In this document: positions 1 through 11,169 of the stretch, one piece after another
Position numbering within the stretch: the first letter of the stretch is position 1
Layout: every line of letters begins with the position of its first letter
Source of the DNA: Aquanectria penicillioides
Lineage: Eukaryota > Ascomycota > Sordariomycetes > Hypocreales > Nectriaceae
Length of the DNA: 64,000 nucleotides
NCBI GenBank assembly: GCA_003415625.1
Contig: PYIU01000002.1
Span: forward strand, 4,526,001 to 4,590,000
Direction: 5' to 3'
Made by a program: the position numbers and the translations under genes
The notes under the pieces: model-generated
What the model saw: the letters and a program-made list of their open reading frames with translations, nothing else
Databases searched by the model: none
What the model was told of the DNA's origin: nothing

Positions 1-1
1 T

Positions 2-1059
2 GGAGACGATGGTCATCGGAAGATACGGTCCCATGGGGTGAATGGTGTCAAGCAAGTAGCCCTGGACAAATCGAAAGACATCCATCTTGGCCCTCTCGAG
101 TCTACCATAATTAGCTCCACAGCGTCCTCGAAACTTTCATATTTGGTCGATAGCATTGTCAAATACCAGGATGAGGAAAAGATTATCATCTTTTACGAAA
201 ATGAGAATGCTGCTTGGTACTTAGCAAGCATGCTCGATGTTGTAAGTGGGAATGTCCTCATAAACCAGAGTCATGACTGATAATTGGCAGCTTCAAATCC
301 AGTACCTGATCTACGCCAAGGGCTTAACGACTGACCGAAAGGCACAATACGTCAACACTTTTCATCAAAATGATAAATTTAGGTAAACACGCGATTCCTG
401 TGTCAAGTGGTTGTTTGGTAGGCTAATGAAGTTCAAATAGAGTGCTTCTTATGGACATATCCCAAGCTGCATTCGGGCTGGACATGAGAGCAGCATCTCG
501 AATTTACTTCATCAATCCAGTCCTCAACCCTCAAGTTGAAGCACAAGCGATCGGCCGTGTCCGCCGCATCAGCCAGCAGAAACCAGTCTCGGTGGAGACT
601 TTGGTGTTGAGGAATAGTATCGAGGAGGTCATCCTGGAACGCAAACAACACATGTCACAAGCTGAACATCGAAGGGTCAAATCAATCCTGGACATCCGTC
701 CTATCTACGACTGGATTAAAAACGCCAGAATTATTCCGTTGCCGCAAGACAAGCCCGAGAAGACGAGTCAGATGACGGCGCTGCACACACCTCAGTATGT
801 GTTTGGTAGAGGTTTCGGGCGTACTATGCATCCAGATGAAGGTATCGTATTGGATGAGACGGGTGAAACCAAAAGTGGTGCGGTGGAGGTACGAAAATCT
901 CATGAGCCAACCAACATTCTAAAACGGGGATACGAGACTGGCCCAGGTGGTGAGCGAGAAGTGCAGACTGGAGCGAATGGGATGTTGTTCAACAAGCGAG
1001 ATCTGGCCGCGCGTCCAGCCAGAAAGGTGCGATTCACTGTCGGGTCTGAGGAAGAATAA
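2..1059 (+). CDS. SNF2-family helicase/ATPase, C-terminal part (5' partial)
   Basis: This is the C-terminal helicase lobe of a SNF2-like DNA translocase; the gene begins upstream of the window. Exons are 2-241, 291-382 and 441-1059. The introns (242-290 and 383-440) start with GTAAGT and GTAAAC, and the phases join cleanly. Visible motifs are a strand reading KIIIFYENENAAWYLASML, then motif V-like AAFGLDMRAASRIYFINP, and the arginine-finger motif VI-like QAIGRVRRISQ, which SNF2 proteins use for ATP hydrolysis. After the helicase core comes a polar tail of about 130 residues rich in K, R and E. The family remodels chromatin or acts in DNA repair (Rad5/HLTF-like types), probably in the nucleus. 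Which subfamily this is cannot be told, because the ATPase lobe and any RING domain lie outside the window. Confidence 0.88.
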
Positions 1060-1783
1060 CATAGCGCGCGCGCTGCGGCAACCGAGTCGTCGTCATTCCA
1101 CCGTTATTTGGGCGCCAAGAGCACCAAGCGGATGGGGACCGATGCAACGGAGGAGCTGGTGTCGGGGAGCTCTCATCGGAAAGAGATTCTCCCAAGTAAT
1201 CAGGCCGTCGAAACGATCTGAAGGTGTTTCGAATAACGGTTGGGCAATATCATAGTATCAATCTGACATGGTCCGGGCTGGGGTCCCGCACCTGAAACCA
1301 AGTTCTAGATCCTACCTGAGGATTTCACAACAGTGACAGTTGCGAATGTTTCATCGATCTCGGGAGTATCAAAACAATCAATTCCTCTGCAACGTTGTGT
1401 CTTGGGTATCGGAGAATAATGTCAAGGTGAGTTGTCAAAACTGGACACAGTTGCTGTAGATTTCGGGATTGAGTTCCCAGCATACGAGTGTCCGTGTGCG
1501 CGTGCACATTGGAGGTGTTGGGGAGACAAGTTGAATAAGCCTACATGTATGTATGTACATGCCCACGTGCCCATAATAATACAAAAAGGCCGTGCTCAAG
1601 TCATTTCCCGTCGCACTTATTTATGTACGATAACAGATTATCTAGAAACCAGCCGCGATTAGGCTGACAGGTGTCAAGGGAAACCAGGCCATTGGGATAT
1701 TCTTGGCTGGGGAAACCATGGCGCGTTTCGCACGGAGCCACGAGGCGAACTACGGATCTGGATTCACCGCCAACGGTGCTGAC

Positions 1784-1817
<34 letters not shown>
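1784..1817. repeat. (AG)n microsatellite
   Basis: About 16 uninterrupted AG dinucleotides in intergenic DNA. Confidence 0.95.
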
Positions 1818-1819
<2 letters not shown>

Positions 1820-4032
1820 AGCTGGCGACATGGCGCTGTTGGCCCGTGTGCTTAGTCTGAGCTGAGGGCTTGAGGACGGGCGGGCATGGAGGCGGGCAGG
1901 CTTGGGGGTTGGTCAGAAACCACAGCCCAGTTGTGGAAGCATGGCCTTGACTCCATATATTAAGCAGTGAGAGGGAGCGCAGGGTGGGAACTTTGTGTGT
2001 TCTCAGAGTGAGTATGTATGTTGTGAGCGTGTGTTCTATGTATGGACATGTGGAATTATTCAGACGGGTCAGACCGGGGGTCAGGTTTGGATGGCCTTGG
2101 AGTTACTGGCAGCCCGCTACCCATGGCGTTTCACGACGACTAGGACTGTAGGCCGGACTCTTCCTCTTTCTGGCCAGCTGCTCTGTCGGTCAGGATGTGG
2201 GATTGGTGCGTGGACATTGAACAAAGCCCCCCCCCTTCCCTTGTTTTCCCTTGCACCTAGGACGAGTGTGTCAGTAAATGGAAAGGCTTCAGCGCCGCCC
2301 CTGCTCCGATCTCTGTAGCACCCCGAGCAAAGAGCCGGGGGAACCGGGGAATGGGAGAAAAAGGTTCTGAAAGAAAAAAAAAAAAAAAAAAAGTACGTAG
2401 TGAGAAGCACGAGCATGTGGAGGTCAGGAGAGAGACACAGACCAAAATGAATGACCAAAGGGCTGGATGTGGGGATGGGACGGGATGTTGCATGGCTTGC
2501 CTTATTGTGCTTCCGAGATGGTGATGGAGGGCATGGCACATGAGGATTAATTTACCACAATATACATGCACATACACATACTGTATGCGTGTATATAGCA
2601 GTCGGTCGCCGGGACGCCGGGATGAGCTAGATGTAGAAGAGCAAAGATCCACAATTCACCGCTAACAGGCGGGCAGAAGAAAATTTTCCTTTCTTTTGTT
2701 TGGGTCCGTTCACTGGCAGCCGAGGGCCATGGAAGTAGGATTCTCGATGGGGATGAAGAGGTGTTCAAGATGGATCCTAGCACTAGGTAGGTACTGTATG
2801 CTGAATACGCACCTACGTGGACAACATGGACAAGTTACGGAGTATTTGTGCAGTAGCCGCTGGGGCGGCGCCCCTCCCACCCCGAAAAATCCTTCCGCTG
2901 GGCCCACGCCCCCACGGTTAGTGAGCGAACAGGGCAACGGTTGGGTTTGAGTGGCCGACAAGAGCAGAGACATTGGAGTCAATTGTCGCTAGCCAGACCT
3001 GTTTTCCCGCCATTTTTGGGGGGGGGGGGGAGCTTGTCTCGTCCGTGGCCTGGTGACCCGCTGCCCACAAGCAACCATCGGCATGCCACGGACATGGGTG
3101 GGTGGGAGCTATTTTTGCACTCACGCGTCGACTGCTATTAATGTCGTTGGTTCTCCTTCTGCGCACCAGTTTGCGCATGGTTTAATAGCCTATGGTCCAA
3201 GGCCTGCTAATAGGAGCCAAGAAGGAACAACCAAGAAAAAGAAGAAAGAAAGAAAAAGTGGCGTACTCTTCTTGCTGGTTGATTGAGAATACGGATGCCA
3301 TGCTGCTGCTGGGCGTGCACCAGCCAACCAGATACTCCTACCCTCTCCGACAAAATGCACATATGCATGCACCCGTCGTTGTTCGGATCTCGCGCTCGTA
3401 CTCCTTCTTTATTTATTTAATTTTTCTCAGCCTTGACCGGAACTCGTGGAATTCAATTATGGTTTGATTGAATGTGTGGGTTCCAGGGCGTCTGGGTTTT
3501 CCTTACCCCTTGTCTTGTCCAGCCTGGCTCTTTTTTTTTTTTTGGTGTCCAGCGCGCCTTGAGTTACCGCCAGCCTTTCCCCGTGCCTCAACCCCTCATC
3601 TTTCTTTTTACCACCCCCCGGTCGATTCTGTTCTCGAGCCTTGGATGGGGCCGAATCCCACGTTGGCTACGTAGGTACATGTAGGCAAGGAGGGAGACAC
3701 GGAGTAGGTTGTATTGTGCCAGCCATGTACCGGCATGTATGATGAATGTATGAATGAATGTGTGAATGTATGCAAGTCTGTACGAATCTGTGCATCTGTA
3801 TGGAGGAAAGCCAAGCAAGGTACGTACACGGAAGCACGCACACCGGGCCGCCCTCCTTGGCCTCCTCATCCTTACGCTTCTGCACTACGGAGGGCCGGGA
3901 CCCCGTTAAAAAAAAAACACCACCAGAACAGGGAACGGCAACATGGCTCTTGGACTGGTGGTGGAGTCTCATTGGCTCCGCCCCGACCCAAGACGAGGGG
4001 GAACGTGGGATTGATGTCAAGGCGTCATGTTC

Positions 4033-4058
4033 TGCTTGCTTGCTTGCTTGCTTGCTTG
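4033..4058. repeat. (GCTT)n microsatellite
   Basis: Six tandem GCTT units in intergenic DNA. Confidence 0.93.
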
Positions 4059-4402
4059 GCTGCGAGTGGGCTGGGTAATAACAATTCAACCATCCTCATC
4101 CTAGCTGGGCCAAGATCAGCCAGTACTTAAGCTTTGGGGTGAATCCTTTTCTCCCAACACAGAGAGGTGAGCGGCAACCGGGTCTTGCTACTATTTCCAG
4201 CTACATCGAAACGCCAAGGGATCAAAAGGACGGTAACTTACAGAAAACACGCGTGGACAACAACTACCTCCCTCTTCTCCTCCCCCCGTCTTCCGTCTTC
4301 CTGGGCCCCAGCTCCAACCAGGGGAACTTTGTCAACTGAACGCACACACATATCCGTACCGTACCGCACATACAGTCTGTTTCTGCGGGGGGTGTCCATT
4401 TT

Positions 4403-4425
4403 CCCATACCCATACCCATACCCAT
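4403..4425. repeat. (CCCATA)n microsatellite
   Basis: Just under four tandem CCCATA units. They resemble but are not the telomere repeat CCCTAA. Confidence 0.9.
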
Positions 4426-4700
4426 CGGAACCCACGTCCAGCTGCATGTCTGACATGCTCCAGCCCCATCCGTTGGCAATCGACTGAAGGCGCTGGATAC
4501 CACCGTACGAACGAGATTAGGACCGACGACTTCTTTCGTTTTCCTCCCCCTCTCCTCTCACACATTCACTTGTCGACCTCCTAGAGAAGACACGCTCACC
4601 AAAATCATCTTACTTACAACCATCCATCTTTCCTATTTATCTCGTCCAACTCTTTTTTTATTTTTATTTTATGTCATTTGCCGTTCCTGTCTCACCCAAG

Positions 4701-4731
4701 ATACACACACACACACACACGCACACACACC
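4701..4731. repeat. (AC)n microsatellite
   Basis: About 15 AC units with one interruption (GC) near the middle, upstream of the F-box gene. Confidence 0.93.
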
Positions 4732-5268
4732 AACGCTACGAGCGCAGTCAGGACGACTAAGCACACCACCACCACACCAACCCGCCCCCCTAGGACCCGG
4801 TAGTTGGGAACCAAAGCACTACATCCGGTCCCAGTGCCCTGATGATCCTCGTCGATCTCGACAATATTGAACATTGAATATTTCGCCGACGCACCAAATC
4901 CGTTCAAAGACATTGTTCCTGGCCCACCTTGTTGCTCCACCTCCACCGAACTGACCTGACAAGCCGCGTGGGCGTCCGTCCCCCCCCATTCAGTGCTACT
5001 CCATACCTGTCGTTAAAACGCAGGGGTCAGTTCTGGTCAACTCCACAAGCTCAAGGGCAAGGGAGAGGGACTGTTCTCATCTTCAGGAGAGACTGATTGG
5101 ATGGTCAATTCACTTCTACCTTGAAAGGGTTTCCCTTCTTCTATCAGTTGCCCTGTCAGGCGTGGGTTTCTGGAAGAAAAAAAAAAAGGTGCACGTCGAC
5201 GGTGCCCTTGGTTTTTTCCCTTGTCGCTCCGTCCCAATAGTTGTCTCATTATAGTCCCAGACACCAAC

Positions 5269-8200
5269 ATGTTTGAGGTCGACCATGCTCATCATGGTCA
5301 GGAGTTCAAGCGTTTCTTCTCTCCCGGTCGCAGCTCCATGTCTGCCATTGACGACAAGCGTGCCGAAGCCTTTCGCCGTCATGTATGGGCCGTTACCATG
5401 ATCGACGAGGACCCCATGTCCGGTAGGGCAAACCGTCACTCCACGGACCTTGCGTAAGTCTTGTCAGTTCCCTTTTTGTCGTTCCCGTCTCTGGTGATTG
5501 TGATTCCGCGCGACTTCCGGGGCCTTAAGGTTCTCTGCACGTCAAGCCAGGGAAAAGGGGATCCATTCGAGTCATAACCATCTCCTTTATTGCCTAGCAT
5601 ATCCATACATATTATCCCTCGACCCTCTCTTTTCTCTCACATGGTCTTCATATGTCTCTCTGCTTCTCTCCCTCTCGACGACCGTAGCAACCCAACCACG
5701 CACGTCCACGCCCCTTCGAGCACTAATAAAGGTATTAATATTGCACCATTCAGCCCCTTCAGTTACTTACTCCCTCCTGGTTGCTGGAATCGGGCGGACA
5801 GTGTCCCTCGTTGAGCAAAGCACACACACCACACCTACACCCACACCTAGACCACCAGAAACGACGGCACTGCTGCCATCTCCCCTCCCCAATGTCTCAG
5901 CTCCCGCAAAAGCCCATCATCCCTCAGCCGAACCAGCCAACAAGAAGCTTAGGCGGGTTTCGTGGCGCTGCTTAGGACTTTGGTGCACGTCGTGCTGCAT
6001 TGGTTTGATTACCTTGCCCACATTTTCCCCTGGTGGCGCATTCAAGGTGCCTGGCAGCCTCGCGCTACTCGGCGCCAAGAGATCAGCCCTTTGCGCTACC
6101 CAGACGTCAGAACTGTTCTAGACGGAGTGACTCGAAGCCGAGTGTGCCTAAGCCTCCGCCTGACTGAACGCCTTGGACCGTGGGTGTGCATCGGGCAAAT
6201 TTATTATACTTGCATTGTCATCCTCCCCTGGGCTTTCTTTTTTTTTTTTTTTCCTTTCTTTTTTTTGACTCTATTTCTTGATAATAAGAGATTCCTCTCT
6301 CTCCACTTTCTTTCTTGGCTGACGGTTGCCGTTCTTGGATCACTTTTAGACGCCCTGGTCCTAATAAGCTCAAGTCCAAGAGACGAGCCTCTCTCAAAAC
6401 CAGCAGCTCGCCCTCAAAGCCGCCAACTAAACCAGCAGATCCGATCCCTACAGCACAAGCACAGGTTGAAGAAAAGCCATTTCAGATCGATTCGAAAACC
6501 GGATTCATCATGAAGGGCCCGACCGTGACGGTCCAGCCCGTGCACCCGTCATCCTTTGCACCGGTGACGGAGCTGTACCCCGTAAAGGAAGATTCTGTCG
6601 ATGACTTCTTGTCGAGAACCGAAAAGCAAAAGATGCCTCGCACCTCGTATCCGACTTACTCCATCTATCCCGGGCTGGAGACACCTCCCGCCGACACCGC
6701 CAACATCAACGATGCCCTGCCCGCAACTAGGCTGCAACGCCCCCGCAAGCTTTCTAGCGGCTCAACTGCGTCCATGGCGAGCATGTACTCGAATTCCAGC
6801 ACCAACGCCAGCATGGGCGGTGGCCGCCAGCGGTCGCCGTCCTGGGGAAGCAGAACCAGCGTCGAGTCTGCCGATTCGACACCAAAGTGGAGGCCCGAGT
6901 ATCTATACCAGCGACCGCTGACACTCCAGACCGAGACGCATAACATGGTCCGCATAAACTACCACCAGGACGAGCTGTTCGCCAAGATGCCTGGCGAAGT
7001 ATTGAGCCTGATCCTTACGAAGCTGCGGGGCCTTCACCTGGCGCCCGGAACCACCAGTTGCGCAACTTGCTGGATGAGGGACGTGTGCAACGTGAGCATG
7101 GCCTCGCGAAAGTGGTACAAGACGGCTCGCACAGTGTTGTAAGTAGCTCCCAATTCTTTCTGCCACCCAGCACCATTCCATGGCCTTTTCGTCGTATCAT
7201 TCCGAAGGCGAAACGAACTGTCAGAGAAGTGCCGGGTTGGCGGTTTTGTGGCGTCGAGCTAACCCCTTGGTCCAGGTACGAAGACATTCAGCTGGTGGGA
7301 TCGGATTCGGCCTCCCACAAGAAGCGCTACAGGTTGAACCAAGGCTCCCGTCTCATGATGCTTCGTCGCACCCTGCGTGCGAACCCTTACTTGGCTGGCC
7401 TCGTCCGGGTTCTGAAGGTCCCTGCCCCGGAGTACGTCAAAGGTAGCAACGTCGCCGACTACGATGACCTCGTCGCCACTCTCGTCATGACATGCCCCAA
7501 CCTCGAGAGCCTGTCCGGCCCAACGACCTGCTATGACCACTCGTTCAAGAAGATCTTCCACGCCCTCTCCACAAGATCCAATCTGAAGCAGATGAACTGG
7601 GTGGTCCAGGCGTCCCCGCACCAGAAGCACCAGCGCATCCACTCTGGCACCCAGCAGCTTGGCCTTGTGATGCCCGGAGAGCTGATGCGTTTCCAGGAGA
7701 TTGCCTTCTTGAACCACCATGACAACTGGGTCCGTCTTGAGACCTTGTCAATCAACTGCCACCCCGGCTCGACCTTGACGCCAGAGAGCCTCCTTACAAC
7801 CACCTTCAAGTATCTCCCTGCTCTCAAACACCTTCACCTCTGCAACATCCCCGCCAACGGCTTCAACGACACCAACCTCCTAGACCTCCCGGCGCTCCAT
7901 ACCCTGACGCTGTCCCACATCACGGGCATCACCTCCAATGGCCTCTCCTCTTTCGCAACCCGCTCTACCAGCGCCTCTCTGCGCAAGCTGCATCTACGCC
8001 ACACCCCCTTGACCTCGCTGGCAGCCCTCGCGCGCATGTTCTCACACCTTCGCTCGCTCACAACCTTCTCGCTCGTCCAAGCCTCATCCCCCGTCATGCC
8101 AGAGGAGGACACTTTCTCACTCTGGATGATGCCGTACCTTGCCTCCCGCAGCATCACGAAGCTTCATTGGGACATCACTGCTCACGCCCTGTCCGTAAAC

Positions 8201-8872
8201 AGTGCCGATGACATTCTTGCCCGAAGCATCGCCGCCGGAGGTTTCCCGGCACTAAAGCTTCTGCGTGTACTAAACGACCCAGATGGCCTCTTTCAGGATC
8301 TATGCTACCCCGTGGAACGCATTGATCTCCCAAGCGACCGGTTCCGCAGCCCCGAGACCCCCATTGACATGTCCAGCCCCGTCTCCAACAACAGCCCCAT
8401 CTCCCCGAGCAGGTACGGACTGTTCAAGTCCACAAGCGCCACCTCGGCCAACTCGTCCCGATCCCCGCAGTCTCCAAATGGAAGCAGCAGACACCCAAAC
8501 TATTCGAACTTGCACACTGCCCGCCTCGCCGCCCAAGCCCGTCTCGAGGCGGCACACTCGAGGCCTCGTTTCACCGTGAATGTCATCGACGAGGGTGGTA
8601 CGACAACCGAGACGTTCCTCATGGCTGGATTCATCGGCACCGCCGGCAGTCAGATCAAGTACCACCTCATTCCTGATGAGGGATCCTGCGACGAGATGGG
8701 CGGTCTCCTGGACGTTCGAGACCTGGAAAATGACGGCGGCGAGAACCTCACGAATGGCCGGGACGGCTGCTCGGGCCGATGGAACACGCGCGATGGCATC
8801 ATGGCAGATCGCAAGGAGAAGGAAAAATGGTGGCATACAGAGCGTGGTCGCTGGACGAAGCCGACGCTGTAG
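5269..8872 (+). CDS. F-box domain protein with leucine-rich region
   Basis: Probable substrate receptor of an SCF ubiquitin ligase. Exon 1 is 5269-5453 (start MFEVDHAHHG, strong GTAAGT donor), exon 2 is 6350-7138 and exon 3 is 7276-8872, giving 856 residues. The F-box lies near residues 270-330 (PGEVLSLILTKL, then CWMRDVCNVSMASRKWYKTA), spanning the 137-nt intron 7139-7275. Leucine-rich repeat-like segments follow (ALKHLHLCNIP, LRKLHLRHTPL), then a Ser/Pro-rich stretch and a conserved-looking C-terminus ending GRWTKPTL. In F-box proteins the F-box binds Skp1 and the repeats bind the target. Intron 1 would be 896 nt, long for this kind of genome. A second first exon, 5892-5956 (start MSQLPQKPII), ends in the same phase and can join 6350 instead, giving 816 residues. 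The family is secure; which start is used is not. Confidence 0.85.
6319..6349 (+). promoter_or_regulatory. Branch point and 3' splice site shared by both F-box first exons
   Basis: A CTGAC branch-point motif near 6319-6323 is followed about 25 bases on by TTTTAG ending at 6349. The following exon starts on the third base of a codon, which fits both candidate upstream exons. Confidence 0.6.
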
Positions 8873-11169
8873 ACGACGAACAGGAACCAAAAACACAGAC
8901 ACACAGACAGATACATACCCAACTCGCAAATGCACACGCGGGGCGCACGGCGACAATGTATTGGAAGGAGAACGAACGGATGAATGGACTGTGATACCCT
9001 CTTACTGGGAATAACGGAGTCAAATCGGAAATTAATGTATTCAACCGCTACTTTTATGATTTTAACGGCCGACATGTCTCAAGGCACGGGGAAACGGACA
9101 GGACTGGGGCGGGTACTGGCATGATTTGGCGTTTTTTTCTTCTTCTTTTTTTTTGCTTGTTTTTGCTTTTCTACTTGTTATTTTGGCAACCTTGGGAATC
9201 TATGATACCTACTACCGCTATAAAGGACAACTTGGGGGGGGGGGGTGGGGGGAAGACTTTTTTTTTTTTGGGGGGGTTGTTTTTGTTTTTGTAATATCAA
9301 CTCGAGGCTAACGAGTATAGTAAAAGCTAAATGTTTATTCGTTTTACAATCTTACATGTAAATTTAGATGCTCTTGCTCTTGTTTGCTCCCTCTAGACGC
9401 CCTTGCTCATGAGTGGTGCACATCTACGTGCTTGTACGTATGTATACTTGCATATTGCGTTGCATTCATCTCTCTCCACACCATAACCCAGCAGGCGCAC
9501 AATGGCACCCCAACCCCAGACCAGACGCGTGAATTAATTCATCAATATTGCATGATATTATAGCCTACAGGACGAATCTGACACCGCCTGAATCTCGACA
9601 TTCGGTTGTTTGGTTCACTATGCGGGGCCATGGCTGAGCCGAGCCTAGCCCATACTATGGTCATGCCGTTGCTGCACGCCATATAGTAATACCCGAACAT
9701 AAATTTGGCTTAGGGACTATAGAACACAGGGCGTATATGGTAGAATATGGCCTTCTAGGCTAGCAAGAACATTTTTATCAGTGTGCCACGGTAGCCGTGA
9801 AGTTTACACAGTATTTGGGTCCCTGTCCCACGTGAGTTTGACAATACTTATTCTTGTCATGAAATCTCCAGGCAGATCAAAGCTCCGGCCAGTGTGCCAG
9901 AGCTTTGATGGAAGAACCCTTTTCACCTCCGGCATGACGGGACCCTTGACACCTCCCCTTGCTCGGGCTCTGATGATACATTGCCTACAGTGTTGAAGCA
10001 ATAAACCTGAGCCGGAATAGAGATGTTCTTTTTTTTTCTTTTTTTTTTCTCACCATTGCCTTCTTTGGTTCACTATTTGTTTCAATTCAGTGCTTCAAGT
10101 TTACTCAGGCCTTTTAGAGTGAAATCATCAGGAGTATTCGTACCACTACGAGGCGATCAAAGACAAAGGCGGACATGGCATTTTAAGGAGTTTCCTCTCG
10201 TCTCATTCATTCCTTTGTTCAATTTCGACCCGTCTTCCAATCCGGTCGTTGACATGAGAACGTTGGTCAACATTCTATAATCCATGACAGAATATTGGTT
10301 CAGAGGAGCGAGCAAGAAGATTGATCTTCAATCGGACAGGCGATCGGAGGTTACCGGGCCTGACGATGGGAACATTTACGTTAGCCGAAGCCAACGATTT
10401 ATGGGTGGTTCTCTAGCCCTGTTCTTCCCATGTTGATAATCATACTGCGTGCGTAGTGAAGCGATGGGGAGGCGCAGTAACGGGGGTGCAGCGCATGACG
10501 ATCATCCTAGTCCTGATGGTACCTGAGTTTACATCCCTAATCCCTGGCGCATAACATCTACGCTATAGCCTCAATCTCATCCTACCCTACCCCGGAGCCG
10601 AAATCGTCGGCGTTACTGCCGAAGCTCCAGCGAGGATCATTCCTGCATAAGATCTGACTCCTCATGTCACTTCCGAGACGGAGGGATACGAAGAGAGACG
10701 CGCAAGCATATTCAGATATACAAAGGTACGGTAACGAGAGCGAGCCAAGTAATGCAAAAGAAACTGAACAGCCCAATAGGCTCAGCAAATTATTTTTTTT
10801 TAGTCCATCCCCATTACATGGACGTCAGTCTATCAAACTCTTCTAATCGCCGTGCTACATTTGTGTGTAGATTTTTCATGCTTGGTCGTTAAAATTTTGT
10901 ATCTTTCTCCCTCCTCCCAAATATGTATGTATGCAATAGCAACCCGAGAAGGAACAGCGAAAATGGCAATCTTCCTAAGCCAAGAAAGAACAGAAGAAAG
11001 AAGCCTTAGGAAACTTGGGTCCAAACCAAAACAAGCGACGCTATGTGCCAACAACAGCGAGTGTCAACATCTGGCGTTCGAGTACAAGAATTACATTAGG
11101 CATTCCAAAGCCCTTCGGAAAAATAAAAAAGAGAAATATCCCAAGTGATTATGTGCCATCGGGCTAGAT
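8873..11169. other. Intergenic between convergent genes, no supported gene
   Basis: This is the 3' flank of the F-box gene and of the minus-strand DUF8004 gene. It contains poly-T and poly-G runs at 9140-9280, AT-richer stretches near 9540-9760, and a perfect hairpin at 9876-9909. No open frame here shows domain features or splice continuity. Confidence 0.6.
9876..9909. repeat. Perfect 10-bp inverted repeat (hairpin)
   Basis: ATCAAAGCTC at 9876-9885 is exactly complementary to GAGCTTTGAT at 9900-9909, with a 14-nt loop. It lies between convergent genes. Its function is unknown. Confidence 0.7.

Larger units (their letters stand above)
1060..5268. other. Intergenic, no supported gene
   Basis: This 4.2-kb spacer lies between the helicase end and the F-box gene. 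It holds many simple repeats: (AG)n, (GCTT)n, (CCCATA)n and (AC)n, listed separately. It also has poly-A near 2373, poly-G near 3018 and poly-T near 3530. Open frames here are short, repeat-derived and lack splice-consistent continuation. The last few hundred bases are CT-rich and may hold the F-box gene promoter and leader. Confidence 0.6.

Noticed and set aside
4403..4425. Internal telomere repeat
   Set aside because: The unit is CCCATA, not CCCTAA, and only about four copies are present.
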